This document shows positions 6,824 through 16,319 of a DNA stretch of 52,848 nt, piece after piece. The DNA comes from Verrucomicrobiota bacterium. GTDB taxonomy: Bacteria > Verrucomicrobiota > Verrucomicrobiia > Limisphaerales > SIBE01. Positions within the stretch are counted from its first letter, which is position 1, and each line of letters opens with the position of its first letter. The notes beneath the pieces are model-generated. The model was not told the DNA's origin. It saw only the letters and a program-made list of their open reading frames with translations, and did no database searches. Both the position numbers and the translations under genes were made by a program. The stretch spans positions 1 to 52,848 of the forward strand of contig VHDE01000032.1 in NCBI GenBank assembly GCA_016871515.1, written 5' to 3'.

Positions 6824-8647
6824 CTAAACGTAAATCTCGTGCGTTGGAACCGACAGATTGGTTGCGCCGGCCAATTGTTCTTTGACTGCATTGACGATGT
6901 GATGCGGCATGAAGGGTTCGCCGTCGTACTTGCGCACGTGCCCGTGAGCGGCGATGCCAGTTTCCGAACGGAGGTAACGGGCAAATTGACCGGAATAATT
7001 GTTCTCGACGATGATGATTCGCTTGCTGCGCGACAGGATTCGGGTGATCTCTTCGACGTGGAAAGGCACGATCCATTTAATGTGCAATTGATTCGCCACG
7101 ACGCCTTCTTCGCTTGCGAGTTTTTCCACTGCCTCGCGAATAACACCTTCTGTCGAACCCCAGCCAACCAATGTCACCATCGCATTATCAGGCCCGACCA
7201 ACTTGGGAGGCGTTATTTGGTTAACGACGGTTTCCATCTTGCGCGCCCGTTTCTCCACCATCATGCGCCGCTTGGCCGGGTTGGTAAATTCATCGCTGAT
7301 TAGTGTGCCATCTTCATCGTGCTCGTCCGTGGCGGCGACATAGATGTGGCCCGGAACACCTGGCACGGCGCGAGGTGAAATGCCGCTCTCGGTGTTTTTG
7401 TAACGCAAATAAGCATTGTCGTTGTAACCGCTAAAGGCATTCGCGCCTTCACCGTTTCCGTTGCCATTGCCATTGCCGTTCGGGAAAATGATATCGCCGC
7501 GTTCGATTTTCGCTTTGAAATTCAAATCGTCCGGATTAACGCTGGCTGTGCCTTCCGAGATCAGCAGATCAGACAAGACGAGCCCCGGACATTGGTACTT
7601 GTCGCAAAGGTTGAACAGTTCGGGAATGCTGTTGAAGAGATCGAGTTGAGTTGAAGGAGCGACGATGATGCGGGGGTAATCTCCTTGCCCAGCGCCGAGC
7701 GCTTGCCAAAGGTCTCCTTGTTCGGTCTTCGTCGGCACGCCGGTCGCAGGACCCGCTCTTTGCACATCGACACAAACGACGGGCGTTTCGATCATTCCAG
7801 CCATTCCAACAGCCTCGGTCATCAGAGCGAACCCGCCGCCGGAGGTGGCGCACATAGCTCGGCAACCGGCATGAGCCGCGCCGATAACCATATTCATCAC
7901 ACCGATCTCATCTTCGACTTGCCGGACCATGATGCCCAATTGACGCGCGTGCGCAGCCATCCACATTAATACGCCCGTCGATGGACTCATCGGATAGGCG
8001 GCGTAAAACTTCACTCCCGCGGCGACTCCGCCCATCGCAATTGCTTGGTTGCCGGTGAGGACGGCCATGCCTTTGCCCAGATTCGGAGCCTTGAAAGGAA
8101 ACGCTTTGAAATTCTTCGCGGCAAATTCATAGCCTGCGCGCGCCACGTTGACGTTCTCGGCGATGACAGCTTCGCCTTTTTTCTTGAATTGGCGGCTGAG
8201 CACATCTTCCAGCGGCTGGAATTCAATGCCCAACATCTGCAGCACCGCGGCGACTGCGACTGTGTTAGCGCCAAGCTTGTTCGCGCCGCACAGTTGCTTC
8301 ATTGGCATCGCACAGATTTGAACGCCTTCCGCGGCGGGGCCCGGTTTGAGTTTATCGCCATCGAAAATCACACACGCGCCAGCTCTGAGCAATTTCAGAT
8401 GGCGGTCCATCGTGTCTTGATTCAACGGGATGAGCACATCCAGCTTGTCTCCCATGCTGCGGACCGGTCCGTTCCCGCATCGGATCGTCAGGAATGTGTG
8501 GCCGCCGCGGATGATTGATTGATACGCGTTGTAAGCATTGAGATTGAGTCCGCGACGGGCAAAGATGCGCGCGAGAATGTCACCCGGTGTCGCGATGCCT
8601 TGGCCGGCTTCACCACCGATTCCAATCGCAAAATCCACTGTTGGCAT
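6824..8647 (-). CDS. korA: 2-oxoacid:ferredoxin oxidoreductase, fused gamma-alpha subunit
   Basis: A 607-residue subunit with a gamma domain at residues 1-190 (G-I-G-G-E-A-G-Q-G-I at the start, then A-Y-Q-S-I-I-R-G-G-H-T-F) and the alpha domain from about 195 (G-N-Q-A-I-A-M-G-G-V-A-A-G, Y-P-M-S-P-S-T-G, R-Q-V-E-D-E-I-G). A C-terminal transketolase-like domain follows. This gamma-alpha fusion is common in KorA. A linker near residues 388-400 is a run of alternating Asn-Gly. The ATG at 8647 begins directly at the Rossmann-like motif, which supports the start. It forms an operon with korB and needs an external ferredoxin. Confidence 0.93.
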   Translation of the reverse strand: MPTVDFAIGIGGEAGQGIATPGDILARIFARRGLNLNAYNAYQSIIRGGHTFLTIRCGNGPVRSMGDKLDVLIPLNQDTMDRHLKLLRAGACVIFDGDKLKPGPAAEGVQICAMPMKQLCGANKLGANTVAVAAVLQMLGIEFQPLEDVLSRQFKKKGEAVIAENVNVARAGYEFAAKNFKAFPFKAPNLGKGMAVLTGNQAIAMGGVAAGVKFYAAYPMSPSTGVLMWMAAHARQLGIMVRQVEDEIGVMNMVIGAAHAGCRAMCATSGGGFALMTEAVGMAGMIETPVVCVDVQRAGPATGVPTKTEQGDLWQALGAGQGDYPRIIVAPSTQLDLFNSIPELFNLCDKYQCPGLVLSDLLISEGTASVNPDDLNFKAKIERGDIIFPNGNGNGNGNGEGANAFSGYNDNAYLRYKNTESGISPRAVPGVPGHIYVAATDEHDEDGTLISDEFTNPAKRRMMVEKRARKMETVVNQITPPKLVGPDNAMVTLVGWGSTEGVIREAVEKLASEEGVVANQLHIKWIVPFHVEEITRILSRSKRIIIVENNYSGQFARYLRSETGIAAHGHVRKYDGEPFMPHHIVNAVKEQLAGATNLSVPTHEIYV

Positions 8648-8885
8648 AAAGAAATTCGCTCTGCTCTAGCGTCAAATTATTTCGTCTCAGCGAGATGAAA
8701 ATGAATCAGGGCGGGACCCTAACAACCCTTCTGTACCTGTGCAAGCGCTAATAATCTCGCGGCGCAATTTTTGGCGTTTGAAATTTTTCGCGGCGCGCCC
8801 GTTTACTTCTGGCGGTCAGAAACGAGTCGGTGTAACCTCCAAAAGGTGGCGAGAGATTTGACACACGCCAGGTGAGTTCGATTTA
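8648..8885. other. Divergent intergenic region between korA and the UreF-like gene
   Basis: About 240 bases that must contain the promoters of both flanking divergent genes. I see no clear operator, hairpin or RNA gene. Confidence 0.5.
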
Positions 8886-9575
8886 ATGTTAGATAAGAGA
8901 AAGAAAAATCTAGCGTCTGAGACACTCTCTGATCTGCTCGGGGAGTGGCATGTCCTGGCCGAACAACTCGGCAGCCCAGCGATGCTTTGCGCATTAACCT
9001 CTGCTCCGCTAATGCCGGTGGGCAAGCGGCGGAAAGGGCTTGCCGGCTTGCGTGCTTTCTTGCAAGGCTATTACTCGCAGATTCTAGTTTCTCATGAACT
9101 GCCCGCGATCTTTCGCGCTTACACTCATGCCAGCCGATCCGAAGCACGCGAGTTGATCGCTTCCGATTGTGAGCTCAACAACAAACCTCTTCTGAGACAT
9201 TTCGCCTGGGCCAGCCAATATGTCGGCGTGTCCCAACTGCAACGACTGCGCCCGTTGCGGAGTGAGCGGCTCGTTCAACGGTATCTCCACGCCGTGGAGC
9301 ACGGACAGGCTTATGGCTGGCATACCGTTGTCTATGGATTGGTCTTGTCGCTCTACGCTTTGCCGCTCCGGCAGGGCTTGCTGAACTACGGTCGCCAAAC
9401 GCTGCGCGGTTTTATCATGTCCGCGAATCATTCGCCCGAACTTGCCACGGACGACTGCGAAGCGTTGCACTTCGAACTTTGCGCCGCATTGCCTCAAGCG
9501 GTGGAAGCCCTCCTAAACGGAAAGAACGGATATCAGGATCTCTCGTCCCAACCTGCAGATCAAAACGGCTCCTAA
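8886..9575 (+). CDS. UreF-like urease accessory family protein
   Basis: A 229-residue soluble, mostly helical protein. The best match I can make is UreF, the accessory protein that helps load nickel into urease. Supporting blocks are S-H-E-L-P-A-I-F-R-A-Y, D-C-E-L-N, an F-x-x-A-S-x-x-V-G-x-x-Q-L segment, and the C-terminal half with A-Y-G-W-H-T-V-V-Y-G-L-V and L-P-L-R-Q-G-L-L-N-Y. Length agrees with UreF. No urease structural gene or ureD, ureE or ureG is nearby, so it may be an orphan or a divergent relative. The ATG at 8886 has a weak AGGTGA upstream. Confidence 0.5.
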   Translation: MLDKRKKNLASETLSDLLGEWHVLAEQLGSPAMLCALTSAPLMPVGKRRKGLAGLRAFLQGYYSQILVSHELPAIFRAYTHASRSEARELIASDCELNNKPLLRHFAWASQYVGVSQLQRLRPLRSERLVQRYLHAVEHGQAYGWHTVVYGLVLSLYALPLRQGLLNYGRQTLRGFIMSANHSPELATDDCEALHFELCAALPQAVEALLNGKNGYQDLSSQPADQNGS

Positions 9576-9695
9576 CCGCCCATTCCTTGGTTCGGCGCAT
9601 CTTGGCAGCGGTTTCGGTCTTTGGTGGTTGCGTGAGCGCATCTCCAGCGGCGGCCGCTCGATCTTGACGATCGATCGCGGTTCCGGAAACTGCGC

Positions 9696-10526
9696 TTACG
9701 GTTCCTTCTTTAAGCTCGTCGCTCGTTCTTGCAGCCAGAGCAGGTCCTTGTTGTCCCTCATCGCAGTGAACTCTCGCTTCTGCCCTTTCCTGAACGGCGG
9801 CGTCGTGCGCGGGTCGAGCCAGCGATGAATTTCAGCATGGCCGTCGGCGAAGCTCAGGCCGCCCGCTCTGTTGTGGAACCCGCCCGGGAAATTCACCATC
9901 TCTCCGCTCTTGGCCATGTTGATGGCGTAATATCCATCATCAATGCTGTCTTCGCGTTCGTCCAAATAAACCAAAGCCTGCGACGGCGGTGGTTTGAGAA
10001 TCTGCGAAGTTTTCCCGAAGGTCATGTATTCGGGATTCCATGGCGGCGCATTAGCCCCCATCCAACCGCTCATCGAAATACTGCGGATGCGCGGGCGGAG
10101 CACTCCGCCATTCTTCACCATGATACGATCGGCGGGGCATTTGTAAGCCGCCTGCGTTTTGGTATAGACACCGAGTTGGGCGAACTTGGAATCGAGGATG
10201 AGAAGAATGTTGGTGTTGTCTGCGTTATTGTCGTTGAAATCCTGCCAGCCCGACACCCAATTGAACGGCCCCTTGACGGACCACAAGTTGCCGGGGATGT
10301 GGTCATCGTAGTCATGCGCGTACATGAGCCATGCCAATTGCATGGTCTTTAAATTGTTGAGGCAGTAAATGCCTTGTGCTTTGACCTTCGCTTTCGACAA
10401 CGCGGGCAACAACATTCCCGCCAGGATGGCGATTATCGCAATCACCACCAAAAGCTCGATGAGCGTGAAGGCACTGCGCTGCGGAGAATGACCCGAAGAA
10501 CGTATGTCGAGTTGTGGAAATTTAAT
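9696..10526 (-). CDS. Pseudopilin-like protein with N-terminal methylation motif
   Basis: The product has the type IV pilin/type II secretion leader [18 protein letters not shown], with cleavage expected before the Phe at 10467-10469. A globular domain follows with [25 protein letters not shown] near the C-terminus. This is the verrucomicrobial/planctomycete pseudopilin type (related to DUF1559 proteins). No ATG, GTG or TTG precedes the leader in frame after the upstream stop near 10570. The end given here uses an ATT at 10526; CTG at 10553 or ATA at 10505 are alternatives, and a lesion in the 5' end is possible. Its neighbour upstream is a paralogue. Confidence 0.8.
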   Translation of the reverse strand: MKFPQLDIRSSGHSPQRSAFTLIELLVVIAIIAILAGMLLPALSKAKVKAQGIYCLNNLKTMQLAWLMYAHDYDDHIPGNLWSVKGPFNWVSGWQDFNDNNADNTNILLILDSKFAQLGVYTKTQAAYKCPADRIMVKNGGVLRPRIRSISMSGWMGANAPPWNPEYMTFGKTSQILKPPPSQALVYLDEREDSIDDGYYAINMAKSGEMVNFPGGFHNRAGGLSFADGHAEIHRWLDPRTTPPFRKGQKREFTAMRDNKDLLWLQERATSLKKEP

Positions 10527-10618
10527 AGACCAGTTCCAGTTAAAGTTGAACAGACCTGTTATTAAAGATTAGCCGGAGAATAGGCCGGCTCCCGGCGCTG
10601 TCAAAGCTTTTGACGGTG

Positions 10619-11392
10619 TTACCACCAATGAAAATCCGGCTGCGGACGCAAGGGATGCACCGTATCGGAATCGCGGATGAAAAGCGTTTGAAGCCGCACA
10701 TCCTCCATTTCTTTGGGAAACCGATAGAACTCTGCGTGCGTGTCGCCAAATAGCATGACATGGCCGCGCTTGCCGCGGACATTATGCCAGGCGCTTCGTG
10801 GGTCCTCGGGCTTCCGGTTGCCGTGCCAGGGGACATCTCCTTGGATAATCTTGTTCGCCGGGCTTTGCGCAACAAGCGCGCTTGTGACCGGCTTGGCTTC
10901 GTCACTCGCCGGCGCCGCTCTAATGTCGCCGAGGACGTGGCGTGTGCGAAACGAGTTCACACCGAACTGGGCGCGGTAGCTATTGCCAAAGGCATCGAAG
11001 GCCGTTTTGTTGGTGTAGAAGAAATCGCCACGATCTGCCGGACATCGCCAGAGGTTTGTGGCGCCAGCATAGAGATTGAGCGGGCGATTCGTTGGCGAAA
11101 CCGTTCCACCGTGATGATCACTGACGCGGCCGCGCGCCCCGCCGTACGCGTTCCAGCCATCGCAAACCGGATAATTCTCATTGAAGTCACTGGCATAGAG
11201 CTGAAACGCGATTCCAATCTGGTGCTGGTTATTCAGGCAGGTCGTTGTCAATGCCTTGGCCTTGGCGCGGCTGAGCGCAGGAAGAAGCATGCCTGCAAGA
11301 ATCGCAATAATGGCGATGACCACCAGCAACTCGATCAACGTAAATGCCCGACGACCGGCGCGTTCGCACTCACTGCGGTTTGGCAGGTTCAT
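10619..11392 (-). CDS. Pseudopilin-like protein with N-terminal methylation motif
   Basis: A 257-residue protein with a 15-residue basic leader, then [19 protein letters not shown], the prepilin peptidase site and transmembrane helix. [15 protein letters not shown] follows, and a late [11 protein letters not shown] block corresponds to the F-A-D-G-H motif of its downstream paralogue. The two genes lie 93 bases apart and probably arose by duplication. Such proteins are numerous in this phylum; they are thought to be exported by type II-like machinery, but individual roles are unknown. Confidence 0.9.
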   Translation of the reverse strand: MNLPNRSECERAGRRAFTLIELLVVIAIIAILAGMLLPALSRAKAKALTTTCLNNQHQIGIAFQLYASDFNENYPVCDGWNAYGGARGRVSDHHGGTVSPTNRPLNLYAGATNLWRCPADRGDFFYTNKTAFDAFGNSYRAQFGVNSFRTRHVLGDIRAAPASDEAKPVTSALVAQSPANKIIQGDVPWHGNRKPEDPRSAWHNVRGKRGHVMLFGDTHAEFYRFPKEMEDVRLQTLFIRDSDTVHPLRPQPDFHWW

Positions 11393-11402
11393 AACATGAG
11401 CT

Positions 11403-11837
11403 TTATGAAGGTCGCCTCCGTTTTACTCCGGCATGCGCCAATTGCAAGCGACGCTTTGCCGCTGTCGCTGAGGCCGCGAATCTAGGTTTGTTGCCATCAA
11501 TATCAATTATTGCCAGCCGAGTCCTCCGCGAATCGCAAGTTCGACAGGCGAATTCACCCGCTGCTTCGAGAATTTTCGCCACCTCCAGATGAGAACCAAC
11601 GCGAATGCGTGCCGGGGCATCTTGTTCGCCGACATCCGAAAAAAGAAACAGCATCAACAGGGCGCGTCCGCGCGAGTTGATATTCACTCGCCATGATGAA
11701 AAGTCGTTGGGGTTCGAGTCTGCTCCAGCAAAACTTTCGCAGCTCGCCTCTGCGAGAGTACGAGGAAATGCGTGATCAAGGCGAACAAAACCGTATCCCA
11801 TGAACTGCTGAACTTGATCGTGGGTTAATGATGTCAT
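11403..11837 (-). pseudogene. Phytanoyl-CoA dioxygenase (PhyH) family relic with internal deletion
   Basis: The first 30 residues (T-H-D-Q-V-Q-Q-F-M-G-Y-G-F-V-R-L-D-H) are the normal start of a PhyH-family Fe(II)/2-oxoglutarate oxygenase. The text then jumps to P-N-D-F-S-S-W-R-V-N-I-N-S-R-G-R-A-L-L, which lies well downstream in intact relatives, and to R-I-R-V-G-S-H-L-E-V-A. The segment expected between, including the iron-binding H-x-D, is absent. After A-A-G-E-F the text no longer matches the family, so the distal His is also lost. The product cannot bind iron normally. The deletion preserved the reading frame, which is why it still looks like a 144-residue gene. Confidence 0.7.
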
Positions 11838-12227
11838 GTCGCCGCCCCTAATTTAGCCAAGCTAACCTAAATCGACTTAGGACATTGATACATCGCCTTT
11901 AGATTGAACAAGGCAGTTTTAAGGTAGCGCGAACCTGCTGGTGAGCCGACAGAAGCAATTGGCGATTACTGGTTGTCGGCTCACCGGCAGGTTCGCTCTG
12001 CCAACCGCGGACTCTGCCAATATTGTGTGCCGTGATTTAAGCTCGAGGTAACTCAATTGGCGTCGAGCTTTTCATTGTTCACCCGGTCGAAGGCCGCAAG
12101 GCTATCTTTGCCGCCGAGCGGCGACAACATAGACTTGACGCGCGCAGCTTAAGATTCATTCCGTTGATTTCAATGGCCTGGACCTCTATTAGATTGAACA
12201 GGCCCGCCGCCAAATGCGGTTCGGGCG
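11838..12227. other. Intergenic region with one long hairpin
   Basis: A 390-base gap. It contains the inverted repeat listed separately and two copies of a TTAGATTGAACA word (near 11899 and 12188) about 290 bases apart. The second copy lies about 35 bases upstream of the symporter start, so it may be part of a promoter; otherwise nothing is recognisable. Confidence 0.5.
11929..11996. repeat. Inverted repeat, 23-base arms
   Basis: Arms at 11929-11951 and 11974-11996 are complementary at 22 of 23 positions, with a 22-base spacer. The arms carry GAACCTGCTGGTGAGCC and its complement. It lies between a decayed gene and a symporter gene, and is one of several long hairpins in intergenic sites across this window. 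Confidence 0.75.
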
Positions 12228-13697
12228 ATGGCAAATTGTATGTCACCAGCGTTGATCCTGCTTTGTATTGCCGGGTATTTCGGCTTCCTGCTTTCGATCG
12301 CTTGGTTCACGAGCCGCAACGCGAATAACGCTTCCTATTTCCTGGGAAACAAGGCTTCGCCATGGATCGCGGTCGCATTTGGTCTCATTGGAGATTCGTT
12401 ATCCGGCGTCACGTTTATTTCCGTGCCGGGCCAGGTTGGCGCGGCACAATTCGCCTACCTTCAAATCGTCTTCGGTTACGTGCTCGGTTACGTGGTGATC
12501 GCGCAGGTGCTCTTGCCCCTTTATTACCGGATGAATCTCACCTCGATTTACAGCTATCTGCGCGAACGGTTTGGTCCTGCTTCTCAAAAAAGCGGTTCGT
12601 TCTTCTTCCTCCTTTCGCGCACGACGGGCGCCGCTGCCCGCTTGTACCTGGCTGCGAATGTGCTTCAATTCTTTGTCTTCGATCGTTGGAACATCCCTTT
12701 CTCCCTTACGGTCAGCGCGATCATTTTGTTGATTCTCGTTTATACACTTAAGGGCGGAATCAAAACTTTGGTTTGGACGGACACATTTCAATCCACGTTC
12801 CTGCTGCTCGGTGTGGTGCTTTCGATTACAGCCATTGCCCGCGACCTCGACTTTGGCATCGGTGCATTAATCGGCGCGATAGCGCAGAGCGACCACGCGC
12901 AGGTGTTTTTCTGGGATTGGCGAAAGCCGAACTACTTTTGGAAACAGTTTTTCAGTGGGGCCTTCATTGCCATCGTGATGACGGGGCTCGATCAAAATAT
13001 GATGCAAAAGAACCTGAGTTGCCGCTCGCTCCGTGACGCGCAAAAGAATATCTATTGGTTCAGCGCTGTGCTGGTTTTTATCAACCTGCTCTTCGTCTCA
13101 CTCGGTGCGCTTTTGTATCATTACGCCAAAGCCAAGGGGATCGAGATTCCGAAACTGACTGACCAACTGTTTCCGATGCTCGCTTTGCAACATTTGGGGA
13201 CATTCGCAGCGGTTGTGTTTGTGATTGGACTTACCGCGGCGGCATTTTCGAGCGCAGATTCGGTGCTCACGACACTCACGACGTCGTTTTGCATCGATTT
13301 CCTCGGGATCGATCAGAAGCCATCATTGACGGAACAGCAAAAGACTAAGCTGCGGCACAAGGTCCACTTTGGTTTCGCACTGTTGTTGCTTTTGGTGATT
13401 TTAGGGTTCAAGGCGCTGAACCAGGATGCTGTGATCAACGCTGTGTTCAAACTCGCCAGCTACACGTATGGTCCGTTGCTTGGGCTATTTGCTTTTGGAC
13501 TCTTCTGGAAACGCCAGGTCAATGACCGGTTCGTGCCGGTGGTGTGTCTGGCGTCGCCTGTGATTTGTTATGTGCTGAATGAGAAGTCGGCTGAATGGAT
13601 GGCCGGCTATAGATTCGGTTTCGAACTATTGATCTTGAATGGACTATTGACCGTGGGCGGGTTGTGGCTCATACGAAAACGGCCGATTTCAAACTGA
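12228..13697 (+). CDS. Sodium:solute symporter (SSS family)
   Basis: A 489-residue integral membrane protein with about 13 hydrophobic segments, typical of the SSS family that couples Na+ entry to uptake of sugars, organic acids or similar solutes. Recognisable parts are S-Y-F-L-G-N-K near residue 36, A-F-G-L-I-G-D-S-L-S-G-V-T-F, and the late G-L-T-A-A-A-F-S-S-A-D-S-V-L-T-T-L block, which corresponds to the conserved SSS signature in TM8. Substrate is not readable. The ATG at 12228 is chosen; an in-frame ATG at residue 5 is possible. The next gene, a nitrilase-fold hydrolase, is 60 bases downstream, so uptake and hydrolysis of an amide-like compound may be linked. Confidence 0.9.
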   Translation: MANCMSPALILLCIAGYFGFLLSIAWFTSRNANNASYFLGNKASPWIAVAFGLIGDSLSGVTFISVPGQVGAAQFAYLQIVFGYVLGYVVIAQVLLPLYYRMNLTSIYSYLRERFGPASQKSGSFFFLLSRTTGAAARLYLAANVLQFFVFDRWNIPFSLTVSAIILLILVYTLKGGIKTLVWTDTFQSTFLLLGVVLSITAIARDLDFGIGALIGAIAQSDHAQVFFWDWRKPNYFWKQFFSGAFIAIVMTGLDQNMMQKNLSCRSLRDAQKNIYWFSAVLVFINLLFVSLGALLYHYAKAKGIEIPKLTDQLFPMLALQHLGTFAAVVFVIGLTAAAFSSADSVLTTLTTSFCIDFLGIDQKPSLTEQQKTKLRHKVHFGFALLLLLVILGFKALNQDAVINAVFKLASYTYGPLLGLFAFGLFWKRQVNDRFVPVVCLASPVICYVLNEKSAEWMAGYRFGFELLILNGLLTVGGLWLIRKRPISN

Positions 13698-13757
13698 ACC
13701 AATAGTTGACGACGAAAAACACGAAAAAAGAAACTTGCGGTTGCGAATGAGCAACGA

Positions 13758-14624
13758 ATGCAAAATCGAACATTCAAATTAGGCCTCATCCAAATGCGCG
13801 TGAAAGGCGGTTGCAAGGCCGAAAACTTACAGCGAGCGATCAACTTCGTTCGACAGGCCGCGACGCAGGAGGCGCAGGTTGTCGTCTTGCCTGAGGCAAT
13901 GACGTTAGGATGGACACATCCTTCCGCGGCCACGGAGGCGGACGGAGTGCCGGACGGGCAGTCGTGTTTGCAACTGCGTCGCGTTGCGCGCGAGAACAAG
14001 GTTTGCCTTTGCTCGGGGCTGGTCGAGCGTGAAGGGCGGCGGATTTTCAATTCGGCGGTCTTGATCGATCCGAACGGTGACGTTCTGTTGCATCATCGGA
14101 AAATTAATGAGTTAGAAATCGGACATCCATATTACGCGCTCGGAGATCGGCTTCAGGTGGCGCACACGCCTTTCGGAACGTTCGGTTTGATGATCTGTGC
14201 GGATGGATTTGCGCACGGACAAGTCATCACGCGAACGCTCGGATACATGGGCGCAGAAATTATTCTTTCGCCATCAGCGTGGGCCGTTCCGGCGAATCAC
14301 GATAACGAGCGAGAGCCGTACGGGGCGATTTGGCTGGAGAATTACGTGCCTGTCGCGCGGGATTTTCGAATGTGGATCGCAGGCGTCAGCAATGTCGGTT
14401 GGCTTACGGCGGGCCCATGGGAAGGGAGGAAATGCATCGGTTGCACATTGGTCGTGAACGCATCGGGCGAGCCTGTCTTGCGCGGACCTTATGGCGTCGA
14501 TGCCGAAACGATTCTTTATGTCGATGTGCAATTGGGAGATCGACCGGCGCAGGGGACAGGCTGGGGGAAGTTATGGCCGGAGAATCAAACCGGAACTGGA
14601 ACTCGCGTCATAAAGCACCACTAA
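13758..14624 (+). CDS. Carbon-nitrogen hydrolase (nitrilase superfamily)
   Basis: A 288-residue protein of the nitrilase/amidohydrolase fold. The catalytic triad is visible: Glu46 in V-V-L-P-E-A-M, Lys115 in H-H-R-K-I-N-E and Cys147 in L-M-I-C-A-D-G-F. Such enzymes hydrolyse amides, nitriles or carbamoyl groups in the cytoplasm; the substrate cannot be assigned. It follows the symporter gene on the same strand with a 60-base gap that contains half of a dispersed repeat (ACGAAAAACACGAAA). The ATG at 13758 places the start normally before the first beta strand. Confidence 0.92.
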   Translation: MQNRTFKLGLIQMRVKGGCKAENLQRAINFVRQAATQEAQVVVLPEAMTLGWTHPSAATEADGVPDGQSCLQLRRVARENKVCLCSGLVEREGRRIFNSAVLIDPNGDVLLHHRKINELEIGHPYYALGDRLQVAHTPFGTFGLMICADGFAHGQVITRTLGYMGAEIILSPSAWAVPANHDNEREPYGAIWLENYVPVARDFRMWIAGVSNVGWLTAGPWEGRKCIGCTLVVNASGEPVLRGPYGVDAETILYVDVQLGDRPAQGTGWGKLWPENQTGTGTRVIKHH

Positions 14625-14639
14625 GCCTGTTGATGTTAT

Positions 14640-15066
14640 GCTGTTTCGAGAAACGCCATAATCACCACCGGATCGCTTTGGAACGAAACAAAAAGGCGCA
14701 AGGCGTCCGATTTCGATATTACGGCTGCCCTCTTCCGAGTGATTCGATGCGACGCTGCACTTCCAACTGCCTGTCGGATCAAGAAAAACCTGGAGTTGCT
14801 CGATGGGTTCGGCGAGCAGTTCCCATAACTCCCGCCCACTCTCGGAGTCATAGATTCGAACAAAGCGATTAGGGTCTTGGCCGCCGTTCCAAACCACTGA
14901 CATTTCCGGCAATTCGAAGAAGACGCTGTGCACTCATTACGTCCCACAATCGGGCTTCGTTGCGCCCCGCGGAAGCAAGCGTAAGACCATCCGGATGGAA
15001 CGCGAGGGATTGCACGTTCCACGGAGACCCGAGACAAAAGGACCACGCCGTTCGGCGCTGAACACG
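14640..15066 (-). pseudogene. WD40-repeat protein fragment, frameshifted
   Basis: One frame near 15050-14950 reads W-N-V-Q-S-L-A-F-H-P-D-G, L-A-S-A-G-R-N-E-A-R-L-W-D-V, a standard WD40 blade. A second frame, from about 14905 to 14860, reads V-R-I-Y-D-S-E-S-G-R-E-L-W-E-L, the end of another blade. Neither frame has a start or a full set of repeats, and they are not in register. The fragment fills the space downstream of the Gfo/Idh gene and overlaps the end of the convergent hydrolase gene only in non-homologous sequence. It is a remnant of a larger cytosolic or kinase-linked WD40 protein. Confidence 0.6.
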
Positions 15067-15067
15067 A

Positions 15068-16252
15068 TCAGACTTTCACCCAGCGTTTGCTCCTGCTGCT
15101 CTGCAAGATTGCCTCGCAGAGTTTGACTTCGTGATGTCCGTCCTCGGCCGTGGCGAAGAGAACAGGTGTTTTGCGCCCACTCGCGATGTGTTCATAAACG
15201 GCGCGGTACTGCATCTTGTGGCTGTCGGGAAACCCTTCGGCATGCCCTCCGGGATAATCTGTGAAGCCGGCCACATCTTCGCTAAAGCCGGCGGTGGCGC
15301 GCTGCAATATTTGATTCGGTTCATCGCGGCGGCCTGCCACGATTTCATTTGGTTGTTGCAGGTCCCAGCGGACGCTTCCTTTGGCGCCGTAAATGCCGAG
15401 GTAGAGGCCGCATTTCCAACCCGCGGCTGCTTGCGAGATCGAGGCATTCGCATGCACGCCATTGGCAAAGCCATGCTTCGCCTTGCCGAACTTCAACAGG
15501 ACACTCCCGAAATCTTCGGTGTCCACTTTGTAAGGCAGCATGTCCTTTGGATTCACTTGCGCGAAGGTTTGAATCTCGCCTTTCGGACGATAGCGCGTCT
15601 TGTGGAAGGTCTCCAGGTGCGCAAACACAGCGTCGGCACGGGCGCCCAGAATGAATGAAACTGCATCGATCCAATGTGTGCCGATATCGCCGACCGCGCG
15701 AAGTTTGCCGCCTTCGCTGGCGAGCAAGCGCCAGTTGTAGTCAGTTTCTTTGAGCAGCCAATCTTGAAAGAAGTGGCCTTGCACGTGGATGATTTGGCCG
15801 AGATCACCGCGTTGCAGCATGGCGCGCATCTGAAGGACCGCGGGAAAAAAACGGCACATGTAATTGACAGCGAACACGAGGCCATCGCGGCGATAGGCCT
15901 CCGCTGCTGCCTTTGCGAGCTTGGCCGTTTCGCGCGTATTCATGCCGAGCGGCTTCTCGCACACGACATGTTTTCCGGCGGCCAGCGCCGCGAGTGATTG
16001 CTCGACATGCACCTTGTTCGGCGACGTGATATGAACCACGTCCACATTCGGCGAACGGTACATCGCTCGGTAATCGTAATCGCCGTAAACTTCGGGAATG
16101 CCCCATTTTTCGGCGGCGGTTTGCGCACTCTTAGTCGATCCGCAAATGGCGGTAACTTGCACCCCGAGGCGTTTGAGTCCTTCAATGTGGACTGGGCCGA
16201 TAAAGCCGGCGCCAATAACGCCAGCGCGAAGTGTATGGAGAGGTGTCTTCAT
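15068..16252 (-). CDS. Gfo/Idh/MocA-family oxidoreductase
   Basis: A 394-residue NAD(P)-dependent oxidoreductase. The N-terminal Rossmann domain has A-G-V-I-G-A-G-F-I-G and, at about residue 95, H-V-V-C-E-K-P-L-G, the family's E-K-P signature. The C-terminal domain contains G-D-I-G-T-H-W-I-D-A, a typical substrate-site helix, and a late N-E-I-x-x-G-R segment. No signal peptide, so cytosolic. Members act on sugars and inositols; the substrate is not evident. The start at 16252 puts the first beta strand in its normal place. Confidence 0.93.
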   Translation of the reverse strand: MKTPLHTLRAGVIGAGFIGPVHIEGLKRLGVQVTAICGSTKSAQTAAEKWGIPEVYGDYDYRAMYRSPNVDVVHITSPNKVHVEQSLAALAAGKHVVCEKPLGMNTRETAKLAKAAAEAYRRDGLVFAVNYMCRFFPAVLQMRAMLQRGDLGQIIHVQGHFFQDWLLKETDYNWRLLASEGGKLRAVGDIGTHWIDAVSFILGARADAVFAHLETFHKTRYRPKGEIQTFAQVNPKDMLPYKVDTEDFGSVLLKFGKAKHGFANGVHANASISQAAAGWKCGLYLGIYGAKGSVRWDLQQPNEIVAGRRDEPNQILQRATAGFSEDVAGFTDYPGGHAEGFPDSHKMQYRAVYEHIASGRKTPVLFATAEDGHHEVKLCEAILQSSRSKRWVKV

Positions 16253-16319
16253 GAGCGAAGGCCTTTAACCGTTCGACGCTCCAATGGCGAGGGGATTTTT
16301 ATCAATTCAGGGCATCCGG

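Noticed and set aside
11700-11730. tRNA-like GGGTTCGAGTC word
   Set aside because: Lies in the coding text of the PhyH relic; no acceptor or anticodon stem around it.
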